A stretch of DNA of 64,000 nt from Thermoplasmata archaeon (GCA_023265395.1 JAHFTX010000004.1:1-64000); one strand, 5' to 3'. Positions 26,001 through 34,245 are shown, counted from the first letter of the stretch. Notes: generated by a model not told the origin, from the sequence alone. Numbers and translations: made by a program.

Positions 26001-27442
26001 TTGTACGCCACTTCCGTCGAACCGTTGTCGGAGAAGTCGAAGAAGGTGACCGCGTTGCCCATGAACCAGGCCACCGCGCTTGCAGCATCTTGCGGTTCCT
26101 CCAAGGTCGACCCCTCAGCGACAGGGACGAGGTTGAAGACCTGATCGGTCAGCGACACATACGCGTCCAGACCGACCAGCTGGAGGTCGCGGACGCTGCG
26201 CACGGCGTTGACGCTGTAGCTGGTGTCCTGGGGGATCATGACGTTGGCGATGCGGAAGAAGGTCGAGGCGTTGGGGTCGCCGACGTAGTCGACGAATACC
26301 CCGTCACGGAGCGAGCCGAGCACCTCCCACTGGCCGTCGACCGGGCTGGGGCCACTGAGGTTGTCGAACCAGAAGCGGTAGAAGATGCTGGGGGTCGGCG
26401 AGGTCATCCCGAAGTCGTAGTACTCCAGCGCCATGCCGTCCGCCCACCCGTCGATGCGGGGGTACAGAATCGACGCGGCGGGGGTGTAGGTCGGTTCGGG
26501 GGTGATGCCATCGCCGATGATGGCGACCGAGTAGGTCAGCCGTTGGGACTCGGACCAGTTGCTGGGGTCTGCGGCCATCGCCGCCTCGATCTGCGAGACC
26601 GACCTGAAGGTGGGCAGGTCCGGCAACAGGGTCGCATTGACGTCGAGGAAGCGGACCGTGAACAGGCCGCTGTAGTCCGTCGAGGTGGCGTTGGCCGCGA
26701 CCACGACACGATTGGTGCCATTGAGGATGACCAGCGCCTCGGGGGCGGTGACGTTGCCATTGCCCTCGAGCATGCCGGGGTCGTCGAAGGCATCCCGCAT
26801 GGTCCACATGGGAACCGATTCGTTCTCATAGAATACGAGAGTCTCGTTGATGGTCAGGGAGAGCCCGATCACCCAGCTCCCTGGGGGCATCAGCGGGCTA
26901 AAGAGCACGTGAGGGGTGGGAGTCTGGGCGCCATAGGTCGTCCAGGTCCCGTTGTTCGCGATCTGGTCCCATAGCGTCCAGAGGTCGGAGATGGAGCCGG
27001 GGACGTAGGTCGGCGGCACCGTGACCTCGACCAGCTGGTGGAAGTCAGAGGCACCTGTGGTGCCGGTGGGCTGCTCGACGAAGATCCCTGCGGAGACGTT
27101 GCCGACGACCCAGGGCTGGTCGACCGCGGTGGCGTTGGCGCCCCAGACCAACTCGTAGATGGGATCGGTCGCATTGGGGCTCTGGTGGAGCGGCGAAGCG
27201 AGGACCTCGGAGTCATTGAACCAGGCGATATCGAAGCTCAGCACTTCCGACGGCTCGAAGGTCAACGCACGGCCCTGGGCGCCAAGGGACGAGGGCGCAC
27301 TCGGGAGCGTGGTCGCGACCACCGGTTCGCTCCCAGGTCCCGCCAGGGCGGGAACATACACGGCACCAGCGGCACTGACACTGACGCTCAGGAGCATGAA
27401 CAAGGACAGCAGGATGGCAGGGATCCGCGAGTTCGACGTCAT
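23072..27442 (-). CDS. Giant internally repetitive surface protein (1456 aa)
   Basis: A signal peptide (IPAILLSLFMLLSVSVSAAGA) starts the protein. Most of the ectodomain consists of ~10 diverged ~115-residue units in two alternating types: one carries GQWPIIDAVQDGVYLN, then VTVPDGYVPNTY and LDAPVVPKGS; the other carries SGQLPIVATIPGAASYSPL, then GYIPDTLRSVD. About 100 residues of Ig-like sandwich (VSFEEGKVVIAGSVTDASG; KAGEYTITVRATDRA) precede a transmembrane helix (LAVIITVLALVAAAVVLMI) and a 23-residue acidic cytoplasmic tail. I do not recognise the repeat family. ATG 27442 is used; ATG 27457 would add five residues. A TATA-like GTTTATTG lies ~45-50 bases upstream. Adhesion or an S-layer-like role is inferred from architecture only. 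Confidence 0.8.
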   Translation of the reverse strand: MTSNSRIPAILLSLFMLLSVSVSAAGAVYVPALAGPGSEPVVATTLPSAPSSLGAQGRALTFEPSEVLSFDIAWFNDSEVLASPLHQSPNATDPIYELVWGANATAVDQPWVVGNVSAGIFVEQPTGTTGASDFHQLVEVTVPPTYVPGSISDLWTLWDQIANNGTWTTYGAQTPTPHVLFSPLMPPGSWVIGLSLTINETLVFYENESVPMWTMRDAFDDPGMLEGNGNVTAPEALVILNGTNRVVVAANATSTDYSGLFTVRFLDVNATLLPDLPTFRSVSQIEAAMAADPSNWSESQRLTYSVAIIGDGITPEPTYTPAASILYPRIDGWADGMALEYYDFGMTSPTPSIFYRFWFDNLSGPSPVDGQWEVLGSLRDGVFVDYVGDPNASTFFRIANVMIPQDTSYSVNAVRSVRDLQLVGLDAYVSLTDQVFNLVPVAEGSTLEEPQDAASAVAWFMGNAVTFFDFSDNGSTEVAYNATTDLVGTTTAVTFGDADGQADVFSALADDVDYAPLVNVSTLSGDPVDFVPGSVRAIAQVDQLLLDEDNWTLEGPVWLANRPVVSNVSAPTMLAHAPAVAYEPFWAWVDGSRIEGYDFGPNPTTTSPVYMLVNSTGVAIEGQWPIIDAVQDGVYLNHSADAGASDLWRAVEVTVPDGYVPNTYKDAAALMGANLSMVVTDDLLDAPVVPKGSWLEEDVGSHPSMRAWYRGTDAYLVPFENTTQLPGFNGTSGQLQQAEIFGINVSGQLPIVATIPGAASYSPLHRMTLYEPSTGYIPDTLRSVDALQGANLSGDVASQLHTMPLVGIPQGVMRYADASAVSYDLTWGWHEGSLISYYGFRGANGTPTPIYVPVNDSGAPFVGQAPILSVIPQGVLAGHDGDAAYTDFVQVYHVWVGDDYVVNELKDASEIVGGDDPVTPTAEVRNAPVVAAGSRLNDDPANRSLQWGWYAGQPVSYLTFETTEDTPSLFNATAGTVSAAPIWTFSTPVQKSIVGTIPGDINYTPLWEVLRITLLDNATGGLLRSVADVEAAGLNASMVGLWLNCPIVGEPVAVPTFVQASAHAYPLQEAWVDDSRVSFYDFGETSPTPSSAYVLVDEQGIPVAGQGDILGAIPEGVFVNASDPNASALWRLTFVTVPDGYVPNTYTSVGELFRAHLPMVLTDTVLNAPAVPAGSTLLDDPLNRTLQPAWYGMQRAWLASFGSITAFDATNGTVAATPLYQWTGLTGQLPVMSTKSGDADYSPLRQLVAAIAPLGYIVGSTRADGNVTVAGHQLNATSRVLDQPQVGSATPDPYVVAPPPTDGTAPTISFSTAPGVSFEEGKVVIAGSVTDASGLSRVEYSIDGTNWTALTLAPTTGVFSLELKSLKAGEYTITVRATDRAPVPNSASKGLPFTVTAPAKDTTPEGMDWNSPAGLAVIITVLALVAAAVVLMIRKPPAPSEDDEDEGVGSDDGEEE

Positions 27443-27549
27443 CGATGGAGCCTCCATGGCGGAGATGACGCAGAACCCAGGATAGCGCACAATAAACCTT
27501 GCGGCACCTTCGCTTCGGTGTGGTCGTCACCTTCGTGCGCGAGGGGAGG

Positions 27550-27933
27550 TCACTCTCGCACCAGGATGTGGCCCTTGCGCAGCGTGATGACGCCTACCCC
27601 TGCACGGCGCAACACGCTGCGCAAGAGGCGGTCGTTGGTCAGGACGATCGCGCGCTCGAGCTGCGCCGCCTGCACCAGGGCGTCGTCACCCTTGGCGTCG
27701 ACCTCGATCACGCGATAGCGCTGTGCCAAGGCCAGCGCTCCCTTGGCAGCGACATCGGTGCGCGCCAACGATCGTAACTCCAGCAGCACTCGGCGCGGCA
27801 CGATCAGCTCGTACCGCCCCAGCGCGTCGCGCAGCGCCTCATCGAGGTTGAAACGCAGTTGGAATGGCGCCATCAGGCCGTTGGTGTCGACGATGACGCG
27901 TATCGGCACCATCGGCGCTGGGCCGTCGACCAC
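27550..27933 (-). CDS. PIN-domain endoribonuclease linked to translation operon (FCF1/UTP23-like)
   Basis: 127 residues, almost entirely PIN domain: Asp16 in VIVDTNGLM, Glu52 in VLLELRSL, the acidic pair in VDAKGDDALVQAA, and Asp in VLTNDRLLR. The archaeal PIN protein in this genomic position (after rps6e and aIF2-gamma) is related to eukaryotic Fcf1/Utp23 rRNA-processing nucleases, so a role in pre-rRNA processing is likely from context. GTG 27933 is chosen because AAGGAGG lies 8 bases upstream; an ATG at 27912 is the alternative. It follows aIF2-gamma by 33 bases on the same strand and lies last in the operon. Confidence 0.85.
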   Translation of the reverse strand: MVDGPAPMVPIRVIVDTNGLMAPFQLRFNLDEALRDALGRYELIVPRRVLLELRSLARTDVAAKGALALAQRYRVIEVDAKGDDALVQAAQLERAIVLTNDRLLRSVLRRAGVGVITLRKGHILVRE

Positions 27934-27966
27934 GGCACGCGCCTCCTTGGGGGTCGGCGACGGCGC

Positions 27967-29187
27967 CTACTGCACCACGCCAAAACCGATCAGACGGAAG
28001 CGGCCGCCCAGTCGCCGGCTGACCGCGACACGGGCACCATCGTCGACGCAGAGCGGGAGCTTGAGGTGGAGGTCGACGATCTTGTCGCGTGCGGAACGGA
28101 CCATCCCCACCGTCGTCGCAGAGCCGGCATTGAGCAGCACCGGCTCGTTGGCACGCAGGTTGTCGACCTGCTGCTCCCCGGCGCTGCCAGCCACTCGCTC
28201 GAGCAGGGTGATCCCAAGGGTCAGGCTCTCGCGCACCGGCGGCAGCGTCCCGGGGACGCCGACGATCTTGCCCAGCATCGAGTCGCCCTTGGTCTTGGCC
28301 GGGTCGAGGTCGGTGGCCAGGCCGACCAAACCCCCCGGATGGACCTTCTTCATCGTCCGGCCGCCGCTGACGAGGGAGTTGACCCGCGTCACCAGGCCCT
28401 CGTACCCGCGAGGTCCCTTGTTCTCGGGTTGGATCTCGATCTCCTGGCCTGCAGCGAGCTCCCCCTGGAGCACCGAGCCACCGAGCACGCCCCCGACGAG
28501 GTTCTGGGGCAGGGTGCCGGGCTTGTTGATGTCAAAGGACCGGGCGACGATCAACCGCATGGGGAGCGTCGTGTCCACCTTGGGTGAGGGGATCAGGTGC
28601 TCCATCGCGCCGATGAGCGCGTCGATGTTGGCGTTGTGGTGGGCGCTCACCGGGATGATGGGCGCCTTTTCAGCGACCGTCCCGGCGACGAAGTGGCGGA
28701 TCTCCTCGGCAGATTCCTTGGCGCGAGCGTCACTGACCAGGTCGACCTTGTTCTGCACCACGATTATTCGCTCCATGCCCATGATCTCCAGGGCCATCAG
28801 GTGCTCCCGTGTCTGCGGCTGGGGGCAGGGTTCGTTGGCAGCCACCAACAGCAGCGCCCCATTCATCAGCGAGGTCCCGCCGAGCATGATCGCCATCAAT
28901 GTCTCGTGGCCCGGGACATCAACGAAGGAGATCGCCCGCTCGAGCGTGCACTTCTTCCCGCTGGTCGGATGGGTCTCGGCGATGCTATAGCAGTCGGGCT
29001 CTGGCAACTCGGGGTCGCGGTAGACCGCGGTGTCGGCGTAGCCGAGCTTGATGGAGATGCCGCGCTTGATCTCCTCAGAGTGCTTGTCGGTCCACTCGCC
29101 GGTGAGCGTCTGGGTCAGCGTGGTCTTACCATGGTCGACGTGTCCGACCATCCCGACGTTGACTTCCGGCTGTTGGGGGACCTTCAT
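27967..29187 (-). CDS. eif2g: Translation initiation factor aIF2 subunit gamma
   Basis: GTPase subunit that carries initiator Met-tRNA to the small ribosomal subunit. 406 residues with G1 GHVDHGKTTLTQTLTG, switch I TDKHSEEIKRGISIKLGY (specific to eIF2-gamma/SelB), G3 VDVPGHETLMA, G4 NKVD and the following beta-barrels (EIEIQPE; VGMVRSARDKIVDL). The zinc knuckle normally inserted before the G3 strand is reduced: only one Cys on each side (PDCYSIAE, GKKCTLE) with a nearby His, not two CxxC pairs. GGAG lies 5 bases before the ATG. It lies between rps6e and the PIN gene. Confidence 0.96.
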   Translation of the reverse strand: MKVPQQPEVNVGMVGHVDHGKTTLTQTLTGEWTDKHSEEIKRGISIKLGYADTAVYRDPELPEPDCYSIAETHPTSGKKCTLERAISFVDVPGHETLMAIMLGGTSLMNGALLLVAANEPCPQPQTREHLMALEIMGMERIIVVQNKVDLVSDARAKESAEEIRHFVAGTVAEKAPIIPVSAHHNANIDALIGAMEHLIPSPKVDTTLPMRLIVARSFDINKPGTLPQNLVGGVLGGSVLQGELAAGQEIEIQPENKGPRGYEGLVTRVNSLVSGGRTMKKVHPGGLVGLATDLDPAKTKGDSMLGKIVGVPGTLPPVRESLTLGITLLERVAGSAGEQQVDNLRANEPVLLNAGSATTVGMVRSARDKIVDLHLKLPLCVDDGARVAVSRRLGGRFRLIGFGVVQ

Positions 29188-29245
29188 TCATGCTCCAAGA
29201 GGCACGACCACCGCATCGGCGCGTCCGCGCCTGCGGCAGGGCACA

Positions 29246-29641
29246 CTACTCCTTGCCGCCGCTGGACTGCAGCAGGTCCTCGATCGCCTTGCTACCATGG
29301 CTGCTGATGCGCATGTTCAACTGCACGATGTCTTGCGAGACGGTGCGGCCCCGGTAGGACTTGCGCTGGCGCTGCCCGTGGCGGGGGGCATGGAAGCCGG
29401 CGCTGGTCGAGACCAGCACCTTGCGGCGGCGCGGCCCATCGACATCCTTGCGCATGGGGAAGCCCTGGCCGTCAGCGCCACCGGTGAGCACCAGCTTGTA
29501 CCCCGGCAGTCCGACGAAGATGCCGTCGAACTCGTCGCCCAGGGCCTTGCCGATCAGCGAGTTTGCTTGGTGGCCGCTGACGGGGGTCTGGTAGCTCTTC
29601 CCCGACTTGGGGTCGCTGACTACTGCCTTGAACTCGACCAT
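29246..29641 (-). CDS. rps6e: 30S ribosomal protein S6e
   Basis: 131 residues of archaeal S6e: EFKAVVSDPKSGKSYQTPV, LIGKALGDEFDG, LTGGADGQGFPMRKDVDGP and RRRKVLVSTSAGF are the family signatures; the C-terminus is basic (RQRKSYRGRTVSQDIVQLN). Archaeal S6e lacks the phosphorylated C-terminal extension of eukaryotes, as here. ATG 29641 is the family start and has a TATA box ~40 bases upstream. First gene of the rps6e - aIF2-gamma - PIN operon; the 58-base gap to aIF2-gamma includes the latter's Shine-Dalgarno. Confidence 0.96.
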   Translation of the reverse strand: MVEFKAVVSDPKSGKSYQTPVSGHQANSLIGKALGDEFDGIFVGLPGYKLVLTGGADGQGFPMRKDVDGPRRRKVLVSTSAGFHAPRHGQRQRKSYRGRTVSQDIVQLNMRISSHGSKAIEDLLQSSGGKE

Positions 29642-29676
29642 CTTCGACCTGCCGGAGCTTGCCCAATCCGCTCCCC

Positions 29677-29687
29677 TTACATAAAGG
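29677..29687 (-). promoter_or_regulatory. TATA box of the rps6e operon
   Basis: CCTTTATGTAA on the minus strand, ~40 bases before the S6e ATG; predicts a leader of about 15 bases and drives rps6e, aIF2-gamma and the PIN gene. Confidence 0.55.
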
Positions 29688-29742
29688 CTGCACTCGTCGG
29701 CAGCGCGCAAAGGAGGCGCGCCCGTCGAGGGATGCCGCCGAC

Positions 29743-30402
29743 CTACAAGGTGAGCTCGTGGCCCATCTGGTCACGTTTGGCCTCGAGGTAGGCACGATTG
29801 TGGATATTGGGGAGCGCTTGCAGCGGAAGACGCGATTCGACGCGGATCCCATGGGCGCGCAGGCTGCGGATCTTGCGCGGGTTGTTGGTGAGCACCTCGA
29901 CCGAGGCGACCTGCAGGTCGTGGAGGATCAGGGCAGCGACTTGGAAGTCGCGGCTGTCGGCGGGGAAGCCCAGGTGCCGATTGGCTGCGACGGTGTCGAA
30001 GCCCTGGTCCTGCAGGTGATAGGCGCGCACCTTGTTGGCCAGTCCGATGCCGCGGCCCTCCTGGCGCAGGTAGAGCACGACGCCGAACCCGGCGGCGTGA
30101 ACCCGGCGCATGGCGTCGTGCAGCTGCTCGCCACAGTCGCAGCGCAAGCTCCCCAGCGCATCCCCCGTCAAGCACTCGCTATGGACGCGGGTGAGCACCC
30201 GCTCCTTCCCGGCGACCTCCCCCACGACCAATGCAAGGTGGGTCGCGCCCTCCTCGTGGTAGGCGGTGACACGGAACTCCCCAAAGGCCGTGGGCAGCTT
30301 GGCGCTGCTGATCCGTTGGAGCAGCAGCGTGTGGCCGTCCTTGGTGTAGGAGAGCTCACGCGGGCGGGCGACCGGGGTGTCAAGACTTGCTGGCACGGCC
30401 AT
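29743..30402 (-). CDS. ribA: GTP cyclohydrolase II
   Basis: Converts GTP to the pyrimidine precursor of riboflavin. 219 residues: zinc ligands Cys77, Cys88 and Cys90 in SECLTGDALGSLRCDCGEQL, catalytic Tyr/Arg region LYLRQEGRGIGLANKVRAY, and TNNPRKI near the C-terminus. This is the bacterial-type RibA, not the archaeal GTP cyclohydrolase III; it is a stand-alone domain without the RibB half. The ATG at 30402 yields ~20 extra residues before the core. It is followed by the divergence-free rps6e promoter region on the same strand. Confidence 0.95.
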   Translation of the reverse strand: MAVPASLDTPVARPRELSYTKDGHTLLLQRISSAKLPTAFGEFRVTAYHEEGATHLALVVGEVAGKERVLTRVHSECLTGDALGSLRCDCGEQLHDAMRRVHAAGFGVVLYLRQEGRGIGLANKVRAYHLQDQGFDTVAANRHLGFPADSRDFQVAALILHDLQVASVEVLTNNPRKIRSLRAHGIRVESRLPLQALPNIHNRAYLEAKRDQMGHELTL

Positions 30403-30474
30403 CCTCGCACGTCACGTCTACCGACTCAGGTCGGCGGGGCAAGCAGTGCTGGTGGTCCGTCCCTACTTAAGTGT

Positions 30475-31095
30475 TCACCCCACCCGCGGGCGGACAGGGG
30501 GAAGCGTGAGTGAGCGAGAGGGCCGATCGTCCCGATCCTGCTCATCCAGGTCATCGGCGAACAGCGCCCCGATCGCCCGCGAGCCGCTGCCGTTGACGTG
30601 TTCGAGGAACGTGCTCAGCGGCATCCCCTCGTCCCAGACGAGCACGAGGTTGCCGCTACGAGTGCTGGAGACCTTGGGCAGGCGGTCGTACATCAGCTTG
30701 CCCATTCCCTCGACGAACTCGAGCTCGGGGGCGAAGATCCGCCAGCTGTCGCCGCGGATGCCCTTGATGCGGTAGGCATACAACGGCACGACACCCGAGC
30801 GCTCGCACTGAGCGACGAAATCGGTGTATTGTTCGGTCAGTCGTGGATTGGAGCTGAAGTGCAGCCGCGCCTTGCGCGAGGACTTGACCTCGATGGGGAA
30901 GCTGAAGTCCCCGCGCAAGGCGACGAGGTCGACCCCGAGGCTGCCCGCGCCGCGGATGACGAGGAAGGGCTTGGAGGCGCACAGCAGATAGGCCGCTCGC
31001 TGCTGGGCCGTGGTGGTCTTGGTCGAGGCGAGGATGGCACCGCGGTCCCCGCCGAGGATCGACCGGAGCTCTCGCTCGTAGGAACTCCCGCTCAT
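30475..31095 (-). CDS. hjc: Archaeal Holliday junction resolvase (Hjc-like)
   Basis: Resolves four-way DNA junctions in recombination. The PD-(D/E)XK core is visible: Glu7/Glu9 in SYEREL, Asp56 in RGAGSLGVDLVAL, and Glu69-x-Lys71 in PIEVKSSRKARLHFS. There is an insertion of ~25 residues (about 15-42) between the first helix and the strand leading to Asp56, and a ~80-residue C-terminal extension ending in an Asp/Arg-rich tail; at 206 residues it exceeds the usual ~120-140. ATG 31095 is ~25 bases from a TATA box, so leaderless. Other archaeal PD-(D/E)XK nucleases cannot be fully excluded. Confidence 0.8.
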   Translation of the reverse strand: MSGSSYERELRSILGGDRGAILASTKTTTAQQRAAYLLCASKPFLVIRGAGSLGVDLVALRGDFSFPIEVKSSRKARLHFSSNPRLTEQYTDFVAQCERSGVVPLYAYRIKGIRGDSWRIFAPELEFVEGMGKLMYDRLPKVSSTRSGNLVLVWDEGMPLSTFLEHVNGSGSRAIGALFADDLDEQDRDDRPSRSLTLPPVRPRVG

Positions 31096-31115
31096 CGCGG
31101 TGCCATGGTTCTGAG

Positions 31116-31124
31116 CCTATAAGG
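31116..31124 (-). promoter_or_regulatory. TATA box of hjc
   Basis: CCTTATAGG on the minus strand, centred ~25 bases before the ATG at 31095; leaderless spacing. Confidence 0.6.
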
Positions 31125-31169
31125 GCCGGTCGCTGAGCCGCCCGTCGGCACGGTGCTGGGTCTTCACGG

Positions 31170-34100
31170 TCAGCCGACCTGGAGCGTGAACACCGGTCCC
31201 TGCAGGGTGACGCCATTGGTGAGGGTGACCGCGTAGCGCACGGAGACGGTGCCCGCCACCAGGTAGGGCCCCAACGGTACCTCATAGGAGCCATCGGCTC
31301 TGAGTGTGGCGACCCGGGTCTGCCACCACAGCTCGGCGGGGCCCCAGACGTCGACGGTCACCTTGGCGATCCCCTCGGAAGTGACCACCGCGAAGGTCGC
31401 ATAGACGACCTCGTTGGGCAAGAAGGGATCCAGCTGCAGCACGGGGGGGCCGAACTCGACGTCGATGTCGAAGACCCCGAAGGTGGTCGTACGCGAGCCC
31501 AGCACCAGGGGCAGCAGGGATGGGTCGGTGCTGGTAGGGAGCTGCACGATGTCAAGGACCACCTCGTAGGTGCCATTGACCGCGTCGTCGATGCTCACGT
31601 CGACGCGGAAGCGCGCGGTGGCATCGAAACCCAGCGCCGCCTTGGGCAGCGGGAGCCACTGGTTGTCCTGCAGAAGCAGCCCGCTGGCCTCCAGGGTCCG
31701 GCCGTCGGGAGTGAAGATCGTCGCCCGCACCTGTGGTTGCACCTGCAACGAACCGAGGTTGTGCAGCCGACCCTCGATGGTGATGCGGGTGGGGTTGACC
31801 AACGAGGCGTTGGGGACGCTCAGCTCGAGGATCTCGATCGTGTCGACGTGGTGGACGACGACCCGTTCGGCCATCAGCCAGCCATCGACCTGCGAGTCGG
31901 TGGGGCTCGAGAGCACGGTCTGCAGCAGCCGATCGACCCAATCGTCGCCCCCGTCGGCTGCGGCGATGCCCAGGGCCGAGGCGATGCGGTCGCGGGCGAC
32001 GCCGTTGTTGACCCAGTAGCCCCAGACCTCGACCGAGGTGCTGATGTAGGTGGGCCCATGCAGCACGCTGAGGTTGACCATGGCCGCATGGTAGACCTTG
32101 CCGTCGTCGCCGCGCGCCGAGAGGCTATAGACGCCGACATCCATCGGCGAGGCCGTCACCAGCAGGGTCACCCCGGTGGGATCGATCAGGTGCGCCGCCA
32201 AGGCGACCGTCTTGGCAGTCGTGCCCGTGGCGTAGCCACTCAGGTGGACGTGCGTGATGGTGCCGTTGGCGATGCCCTCGGGGGGGTTGGTCGCAATCTC
32301 CTCCAGGGAGGTGTCGATGATCAGCGGCGCGTCCTCGACGACGAGATCGGCGACCACCAGCGGCAGGCTGGCGTCGTGGTGTCGCAGCAGCGCGCCACTG
32401 TCCCAGAGGGTGCCAGTGATCGAGAGGAAAGCCACCCCAGAGTTGGGCACCGCGTAGTCACCGATGATCGCCACCGCCATGGCATCGGTCAGGTGCACAT
32501 CCTTGCGGTCGAGCACCTGGGTGAAATTCTGGTCCCACAGCAGTGCGACCGTCGGGTTGGGGCCACCGCCGACGCTGATCGCCTGCTCGGCACCCGTGCC
32601 GAAGGTCTCCTTGAGCAGCGCGGCGAGCTCGGCGGTCTGGAAGAGGTAGGCGTAGCTGCTCAGGTGGACGCCCCGGAGCACGGTGTGGCCGGCAGCATTG
32701 GTGCGCAGCTCGTCCCAGAGCTGGAGCACCTCCCGGTCCACGATGTCGTTGGTGCGGTCCTCCAGCTGGGTCAGACCCAGCTTGATGGTGAGGTTGAGGG
32801 CGCCCACCGACGTGCTGATGCCCAGCTCCTCGTTGGCCCGCGAGCCGTGCAGCGGCACGACGGGCAGGGTGACCCGGCCCCACAGCGACTCGTTGCGCAG
32901 CTCCTCGGGCGCGAGGATCGCCCAGAAGGTCAGCTGGTCGATGCGGCTGTCCTGCTCGAAGAGCAGCACCAGCTGGAGGCGCACGGCGCCAACGAGGTCG
33001 ACGAGGCGATCGAGGGTCTTGGTGGGGATGCGGTCCTTGACCGCTTGGAGATCGATCTCCGAGGAACGTCCGTGGGCGAGCACATCACCGCTGACCGGCT
33101 GCGTGTCCAACAGGTGCACGGTCGATGCCAGGACGAAGCGGGCGCCCAGCAGGTAGCCGACCTTGAGCACCGCCAGGGTGCGGACGAAGGTCCGATTGAA
33201 CTGCGCCTCGTCGCTCTCGAAGACGAAGTCGAGCTGGGGCAGCTTGCTCAGGAAGGCGCGCGGGACGACGACGCCGTGGATCGTGACGTTGGTCCACAGG
33301 GCCGTCGTGCGGTCGAGGGCGACGTAGGAGAGGTGCTCTGCGGGAGTGCGCGACACCCCGATGGAGTGGTTGCCCACCACCAGCCCAAGGGCAGTGATGT
33401 CGACCACGAGGTTGGTGAAGTCCCTGCTCCCGACCGAGGTCGTCGCGACGCTCGTCGGGAGGATCTCCCCCAGCACGGGCAGCGCCGCGCCGGCGGGGTG
33501 CTGCAGGGTGAGGTCTCCATGGAGCACGACGCGTTCGCCCAGCCGGCTCTGCAGCTCGGCACCCAGCGTGACCTGCTCGACGTAGGGGCGCTCCTGCTCG
33601 AGGCGTGTGATGACGTAGCCGACGTCGGTATGCCCGCCGGCAAGGGCGGCCATGCGGTAGTTGCGGCCGGTGCCATCGTAGACGAGCAGGCCGCGGCGCG
33701 CGTCGGAGCCGTCGGTGGGGTTGGTGCCGAGCTGCTCCTCGAGCTCGTTGGGGACGCCATCGCCATCGATGTCGTCGGGGCTGGGCGGGTAGATGACCAC
33801 GGGCCCCTCGTTGGGCGCCACTGGCTCCTCATCGGACGGCTGCGGGGCCCCCAGGGGGCTGACGCTCATCAGCGGTCCGGCCACCGACAGCACCAGCAGC
33901 AGGATGAGCAGGCAGATCACCCCAGCAGCGACGAACAGGGGCTGGGCACGCCGCGGGACCGGGCGCAGCGCGCTCGGCGGTGCGTGGCGGTGGGTCTGCT
34001 GGCGCTTGGGGCGGGATGCCGAGGCTGAGGCGTGGGGCAGGACCTTCGCGGGAACGGCCACGTCATCGGTCTGGGTGATCGAGGTCACGGCTGGGGCCGC

Positions 34101-34235
34101 AGTGCGAGGCTTGGGTACCGGGCGCTTGAAGTCGAACTTCTGGCAGGCCTTGCAATAGAGGAACCCGGCGGCATGGTCGGCCACCAGCGGACCGCCACAA
34201 CTGCCGCAGTGCGGAGCGTTCGTCTGCTTGGGCAT
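31170..34235 (-). CDS. Zinc-ribbon / single-TM / large ectodomain protein (1021 aa)
   Basis: The N-terminus is a cytoplasmic zinc ribbon (HCGSCGGPL, then YCKACQ), followed by a Pro/Arg-rich linker, one transmembrane helix at ~100-122 (LFVAAGVICLLILLLVLSVA) and about 890 residues outside. Just after the helix is a thrombospondin type 3 / EF-like calcium motif (DDIDGDGVPNELEEQLGTNP). The rest is beta-rich with no family I recognise; the last ~200 residues look like Ig/CARDB-type sandwiches (RITIEGRLHNLGSLQVQPQV). Topology (zinc ribbon in, ectodomain out) is inferred from the positive linker. ATG 34235 has GGGGGA 8 bases upstream and a leader of ~30 bases with a hairpin. Function unknown. Confidence 0.8.
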   Translation of the reverse strand: MPKQTNAPHCGSCGGPLVADHAAGFLYCKACQKFDFKRPVPKPRTAAPAVTSITQTDDVAVPAKVLPHASASASRPKRQQTHRHAPPSALRPVPRRAQPLFVAAGVICLLILLLVLSVAGPLMSVSPLGAPQPSDEEPVAPNEGPVVIYPPSPDDIDGDGVPNELEEQLGTNPTDGSDARRGLLVYDGTGRNYRMAALAGGHTDVGYVITRLEQERPYVEQVTLGAELQSRLGERVVLHGDLTLQHPAGAALPVLGEILPTSVATTSVGSRDFTNLVVDITALGLVVGNHSIGVSRTPAEHLSYVALDRTTALWTNVTIHGVVVPRAFLSKLPQLDFVFESDEAQFNRTFVRTLAVLKVGYLLGARFVLASTVHLLDTQPVSGDVLAHGRSSEIDLQAVKDRIPTKTLDRLVDLVGAVRLQLVLLFEQDSRIDQLTFWAILAPEELRNESLWGRVTLPVVPLHGSRANEELGISTSVGALNLTIKLGLTQLEDRTNDIVDREVLQLWDELRTNAAGHTVLRGVHLSSYAYLFQTAELAALLKETFGTGAEQAISVGGGPNPTVALLWDQNFTQVLDRKDVHLTDAMAVAIIGDYAVPNSGVAFLSITGTLWDSGALLRHHDASLPLVVADLVVEDAPLIIDTSLEEIATNPPEGIANGTITHVHLSGYATGTTAKTVALAAHLIDPTGVTLLVTASPMDVGVYSLSARGDDGKVYHAAMVNLSVLHGPTYISTSVEVWGYWVNNGVARDRIASALGIAAADGGDDWVDRLLQTVLSSPTDSQVDGWLMAERVVVHHVDTIEILELSVPNASLVNPTRITIEGRLHNLGSLQVQPQVRATIFTPDGRTLEASGLLLQDNQWLPLPKAALGFDATARFRVDVSIDDAVNGTYEVVLDIVQLPTSTDPSLLPLVLGSRTTTFGVFDIDVEFGPPVLQLDPFLPNEVVYATFAVVTSEGIAKVTVDVWGPAELWWQTRVATLRADGSYEVPLGPYLVAGTVSVRYAVTLTNGVTLQGPVFTLQVG

Positions 34236-34245
34236 CTGGCAGGCT

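Noticed and set aside
31737-34028. 763-codon open frame on the plus strand
   Set aside because: It is the antisense of the 1021-aa protein; long antisense frames are expected at this GC content and its translation is His/Asp/Val/Gly-rich without domains.
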